This document shows, one piece after another, positions 5,801-8,216 of a stretch of 8,216 nucleotides of DNA (positions within the stretch are counted from its first letter, which is position 1; every line of letters begins with the position of its first letter). The DNA comes from AVCC01 sp041736255 (GTDB taxonomy: Bacteria > Pseudomonadota > Gammaproteobacteria > Burkholderiales > Burkholderiaceae_D). The stretch covers positions 1 to 8,216 of the forward strand of contig JBGSTZ010000066.1 of assembly GCA_041736255.1 (NCBI GenBank), given 5' to 3'. The position numbers were made by a program, and so were the translations under genes. A model generated the notes under the pieces. The model made no database searches. It saw nothing but the letters and a program-made list of their open reading frames with translations, and was not told the DNA's origin.

Positions 5801-7207
5801 CTATGTGCAATCCGGACCGCAGCACGTCATGGTGCTTCCATCTGCACGCAATATTGCTTCAACTTCACAAGCCATATCGGCGTCGGGCAGGCTGTAGACC
5901 GGTGCGAAACCGCCACCCGGAGTACGAAAATTCGTGGTCTGGCCTTGGTACATGCGCGCTGCAGTCCACTGAACACTCCCATCGTAGGCATAACTGCGGA
6001 GGTCAAACTTGAGCAATCCCGGATTCTCATGGCTGCCAATGACCCTTTCCCCGGGCGTCACGATAGACTGTGCCACGTAATCGCCGGCCAAAATTTCCTG
6101 CCAGACGCGCTTGGTGAGCTTGTCGCCCCGATAGGCGGCACGTCCGCCATAGCCTGCGGTCGGCTTGAAAAAGAGCTGGCGGCGCTCGCTCCACAATCGC
6201 TCGGCTTGGGCTGCGTCAACTATTTCCGTGTGCGGGATGTTGGCCAGCAGTATGTCCTGAACCTTCTGCGGCACGCCCAGCGCCTGCAATCGGCCGCCAT
6301 CGCAGAGCAGCGCCAGATTGCGCTTGTCGGCATACAGAGCATGCGCTTGCGGGTGCGGTGTCAGCACCACCGCATGTTCAAAATAGGCCGCCCGCAACGC
6401 TACGCTTGCCGGCGATTCCAGCATGAAATCCGTTAGCCGGTTGTAGACCAGATTGACGGCAGTCTCGCCATGCCACAAAACGCCATCATGCAACTTCAGT
6501 TCCGACGGGTCGGCGATTACAGCGCGCAGACCATGACGCTCGAACAGTTTCTGGAACAAGAGGAATTCGGGATACAGATATTGCTGCTGCGGTTCCGTGT
6601 CAACGATGGCGATGGTTTGCAACGGACGGTCGCGGCCGCAGAGCCGCCATTCAGCGTGGAACATGTCAACGATGTTCTGTTCCAGCGCCGCGGCAGAACT
6701 CGCTGCCGCGGCCAGTTGTGCCTTGTCGAGGCAACAAGCGTTATGCGCGCGCGCCATGACGGCGTTCAGCATCGCACCGCCGGCATTGGTATTGATTTCG
6801 ATAAGCCCGATGCCGTCTGCGTGCAAGTGAAAGTCGTAGCCGAAAAAGACACCTTTTGCGCCGCCGGGATCGTGGCTGGCAATCGCGGGCGCATTGGCAA
6901 GTATGTGTTCCCGATAGGCCGGCAGCGCAACTACCGACTCAACGGCACGCACCACTTCTGCCATGCGTTTTGTCTGGCTATCCGATACGAACACAGGTTG
7001 CGCCGAAAACAAGTAAGGGCAGCGTTCCTCGACCAGTGCCAACAAGTCGGGCGAGCCCAATTCCACTGCCAATGCTTGTCGCAGTGCGTCGTTATCCAGG
7101 CTGATGCAGAAGCATTTGCTGTTTAGCTTCTCGCTCAACAATGCGGTAAAATTTTCCGCATCAGCGACGGGAGCAGGAGTCATTGTTTCAGGCGTATATG
7201 TATTCAC
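5801..7207 (-). CDS. ATP-grasp-like protein of unknown substrate
   Basis: I choose the GTG at 7207, because a full AAGGAGG lies 8 nt upstream; an in-frame ATG at 7249 would add 14 residues but would place that site inside the gene. The product is 468 residues, with no signal peptide and no membrane segment, so it is cytoplasmic. Motifs suggest an ATP-grasp or glutathionylspermidine-synthase-like ligase fold: FFGYDFHL (121-128), GLIEINTNAGG (134-144), VYNRLTDF (254-261), FFKPTAGYGGRAAYRG (346-361), which looks like a nucleotide-binding Lys/Gly loop, FDLRSYAYDG (401-410) and NFRTPGGGFAPVY (426-438). Such enzymes join a carboxylate to an amine or thiol using ATP. The substrate is unknown. The protein ends in an odd cysteine cluster, CCGPDC at 462-467. 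It lies between the PII-like gene and the DsbD-like gene in the copper block. Fold assignment is from motif recognition only. Confidence 0.65.
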   Translation of the reverse strand: MNTYTPETMTPAPVADAENFTALLSEKLNSKCFCISLDNDALRQALAVELGSPDLLALVEERCPYLFSAQPVFVSDSQTKRMAEVVRAVESVVALPAYREHILANAPAIASHDPGGAKGVFFGYDFHLHADGIGLIEINTNAGGAMLNAVMARAHNACCLDKAQLAAAASSAAALEQNIVDMFHAEWRLCGRDRPLQTIAIVDTEPQQQYLYPEFLLFQKLFERHGLRAVIADPSELKLHDGVLWHGETAVNLVYNRLTDFMLESPASVALRAAYFEHAVVLTPHPQAHALYADKRNLALLCDGGRLQALGVPQKVQDILLANIPHTEIVDAAQAERLWSERRQLFFKPTAGYGGRAAYRGDKLTKRVWQEILAGDYVAQSIVTPGERVIGSHENPGLLKFDLRSYAYDGSVQWTAARMYQGQTTNFRTPGGGFAPVYSLPDADMACEVEAILRADGSTMTCCGPDCT

Positions 7208-7215
7208 AGTTTCTT

Positions 7216-7222
7216 CCTCCTT
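7216..7222 (-). promoter_or_regulatory. Strong ribosome binding site that sets a GTG start
   Basis: AAGGAGG on the minus strand lies 8 nt upstream of the GTG at 7207. It decides the start of the ATP-grasp-like gene in favour of GTG over the upstream ATG codons at 7249 and 7243. Confidence 0.75.
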
Positions 7223-7290
7223 GAGCCAGCGAGAGTCCACCATCACCATCCAGGCTCATTCCTAACTTTTTCGAACAAACGTTTTCGTAC

Positions 7291-7617
7291 TCATGGCTGA
7301 TCCGGCACAGTCTCGGAGCGGGTACTGACGTGAAGGAATTTTTCTACCGGCATTATCGCCACGATTCCTGCACCCGGCACATCGGAATGCGCGCTATCCA
7401 TGATGGCAGTTGTTAGCGCATCAAGCTTGGATTCTTCCACGAAAATCTCGATCTTGATGTGCTCAGTCAGATGATTTTTTGCAAAAAAATCCGGGTTTCC
7501 ACCAAAACCATTTACCTTGGTCACGGTCATTCCGCGTACATGAAGACTGCCAAGCTTTACTTCTAATGCGCTCAAAACGTCGGGTCGAATGATTGCGACC
7601 ACATATTTGAAACTCAT
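7291..7617 (-). CDS. PII-like signalling protein, heavy-metal-associated type
   Basis: The ATG at 7617 (108 residues, MSFKYVVAIIRPDVLSALEV) is chosen because GAGGAG lies 6 nt upstream; an ATG at 7677 would add 20 residues without a ribosome binding site. The protein follows the PII fold: a first strand with IIRPDVL, the segment RGMTVTKVNGFGG (28-40) where GlnB has GMTVTEVKGFG, KIEIFVEES after the loop, and a C-terminal part VPGAGIVAIMPVEKFLHVST that aligns with the GlnB nucleotide-binding end. The T-loop is short and lacks the uridylylated Tyr51, so control of nitrogen by GlnD is unlikely. A PII subgroup found next to heavy-metal efflux genes (called PII-NG in the literature, from memory) fits the context. 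It lies between the CusF-like and ATP-grasp-like genes and may sense ATP/ADP or metal status. Confidence 0.82.
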   Translation of the reverse strand: MSFKYVVAIIRPDVLSALEVKLGSLHVRGMTVTKVNGFGGNPDFFAKNHLTEHIKIEIFVEESKLDALTTAIMDSAHSDVPGAGIVAIMPVEKFLHVSTRSETVPDQP

Positions 7618-7623
7618 CCAATT

Positions 7624-7629
7624 CTCCTC
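7624..7629 (-). promoter_or_regulatory. Ribosome binding site that sets the PII-like start
   Basis: GAGGAG on the minus strand lies 6 nt before the ATG at 7617. It supports the 108-residue form, whose N-terminus also aligns with the first strand of PII proteins, over a 128-residue form. Confidence 0.7.
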
Positions 7630-7666
7630 AATAACGATTATTGCCGGGCTTCTATAAATGCGGGGC

Positions 7667-7713
7667 GGGCGGCGCATCTCGATCGCAGTACGGCCTATTA
7701 AGTACGGCCGCCC
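7667..7713. repeat. Inverted repeat with nested direct repeats between the CusF-like and PII-like genes
   Basis: GGGCGGC (7667-7673) and GCCGCCC (7707-7713) can pair around a loop of 33 bases. Inside lies AGTACGGCC twice (7687-7695 and 7701-7709). No T-run follows on the minus strand, so it is a poor intrinsic terminator. It may instead be an attenuating or processing stem that separates levels of the abundant periplasmic chaperone from the downstream genes; that is inference. Confidence 0.45.
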
Positions 7714-7727
7714 ATCCAGCCCTTTAT

Positions 7728-8096
7728 TTATTTAACTGCGTTGACAGCGGTCACGACGTAGTCGAGGTCCTGCTTTACGAACTCGATCGCCACTTTCTGG
7801 CCGACCGCGAACTGGTCGAACAGAGTCTTGTCTTTCACCGCGAAACGCATCGTCATTGCCGGCCATTTCAAACTTTTGACCGGACCGTGTGCCAGCGTCA
7901 CTTTACCCTTTGCAGAATCGACCGCCTTCACCACGCCAGTCGCCTGGTGGCGCATTGCTGCGGCGGTCGTGCCTTGGGACATTTTGTCCATTTCCATGCC
8001 CTTCATGTCCATACTCTTCATGTCGCCGGATTGTGCGATGGCAAGACTGGATGCGGACAAAGCGAGAATCAGTGGCAGGGTTGTGCTAAGTTTCAT
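7728..8096 (-). CDS. CusF-like periplasmic Cu(I)/Ag(I)-binding protein
   Basis: This 122-residue protein has a Sec signal peptide (1-21, cleavage after AIA). A Met-rich linker follows (DMKSMDMKGMEMDKM, 25-39), and then a CusF domain from about residue 49. The domain shows all the known copper ligands of CusF: His70 in LAHGP, Trp78, Met81 and Met83 in KWPAMTMRF. The Trp gives the cation-pi contact with Cu(I) that is characteristic of the family. CusF carries Cu(I) or Ag(I) in the periplasm to the CusCBA efflux pump. AAGGA lies before the ATG at suitable spacing. It is the first complete gene of the right block; the pump genes are presumably beyond the right edge. The Met-rich linker is an additional likely binding region compared with E. 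coli CusF. Confidence 0.93.
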   Translation of the reverse strand: MKLSTTLPLILALSASSLAIAQSGDMKSMDMKGMEMDKMSQGTTAAAMRHQATGVVKAVDSAKGKVTLAHGPVKSLKWPAMTMRFAVKDKTLFDQFAVGQKVAIEFVKQDLDYVVTAVNAVK

Positions 8097-8216
8097 GATG
8101 ATTTCCTTGGTTGTTTAAGATGCAGTTGAAAACACTTTTTTATCGTGCGAAACAGCTTCATAGGATTGATTTTCGGTCGGCGATGCAATCCTTTCCGCAC
8201 GAATCCGACGCCGGCG

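Noticed and set aside
7641..8129. Plus-strand open frames across the CusF-like gene and other long plus-strand frames at 3217-3795, 4355-4963 and 6470-7126.
   Set aside because: They are antisense to genes with clear family motifs and signal peptides, have no ribosome binding sites and give His/Arg/Cys-rich unnatural compositions.
8115..8216. Minus-strand frame open from the right edge to a TAA at 8115-8117 (33 residues, beginning with four Arg codons), possibly the C-terminus of an efflux gene upstream of the CusF-like gene.
   Set aside because: A second frame on the same strand is also open over the whole stretch, so openness alone is not informative, and neither tail is recognisable as an RND or outer-membrane protein end.
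1..8216. CRISPR arrays, tRNA, rRNA and riboswitches.
   Set aside because: No regularly spaced repeats, cloverleaf-like segments or known riboswitch cores were noticed; the repeats found are short or inverted.

Overview
This window reads as part of a copper or heavy-metal handling region from a Gram-negative proteobacterium, most likely a betaproteobacterium. The signs are periplasmic proteins with Sec signal peptides, a CusF-type copper chaperone, a CzcN-like membrane methyltransferase, a DUF2933-type mini-protein and a class I cytochrome c. The genus cannot be named from the sequence. No RNA gene and no CRISPR array was seen. Almost every gene lies on the minus strand, so transcription runs from high to low coordinates.

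The right-hand block (8096 down to 5234) holds four minus-strand genes: a CusF-like periplasmic Cu(I)/Ag(I) binder, a short PII-like signalling protein without the classical uridylylation loop, a 468-residue ATP-grasp-like protein that starts at a GTG, and a stand-alone secreted domain matching the N-terminal domain of DsbD. The RND efflux genes expected beside a CusF gene would lie beyond the right edge. A long inverted repeat and short tandem repeats follow in the gap at 4973-5233.

The middle block (4972 down to 2398) is a two-gene unit: LemA and a membrane-anchored M48 (HtpX-like) zinc metalloprotease with a C-terminal extension of about 320 residues. This pair suggests envelope protein quality control.

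The left-hand block (2195 down to 188) begins at a promoter region with a 9+9 bp palindrome of the kind bound by CopR/CusR-family response regulators. It encodes a Met-rich periplasmic protein, the last two dozen codons of a lost multicopper oxidase, a membrane-anchored cytochrome c, a CzcN/ICMT-like membrane methyltransferase and a 38-residue DUF2933-type protein with a Cys/His-rich tail. A roughly 100-bp MITE-like hairpin sits exactly where the multicopper oxidase remnant breaks off. The left edge holds the 3' end of a convergent plus-strand reading frame that I cannot identify firmly.

Together the genes suggest periplasmic copper binding (CusF-like and Met-rich proteins), thiol/redox support (DsbD-like domain), membrane repair (LemA/M48) and a decayed oxidase module. 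The least understood part is the PII-like plus ATP-grasp-like pair inside the copper operon.
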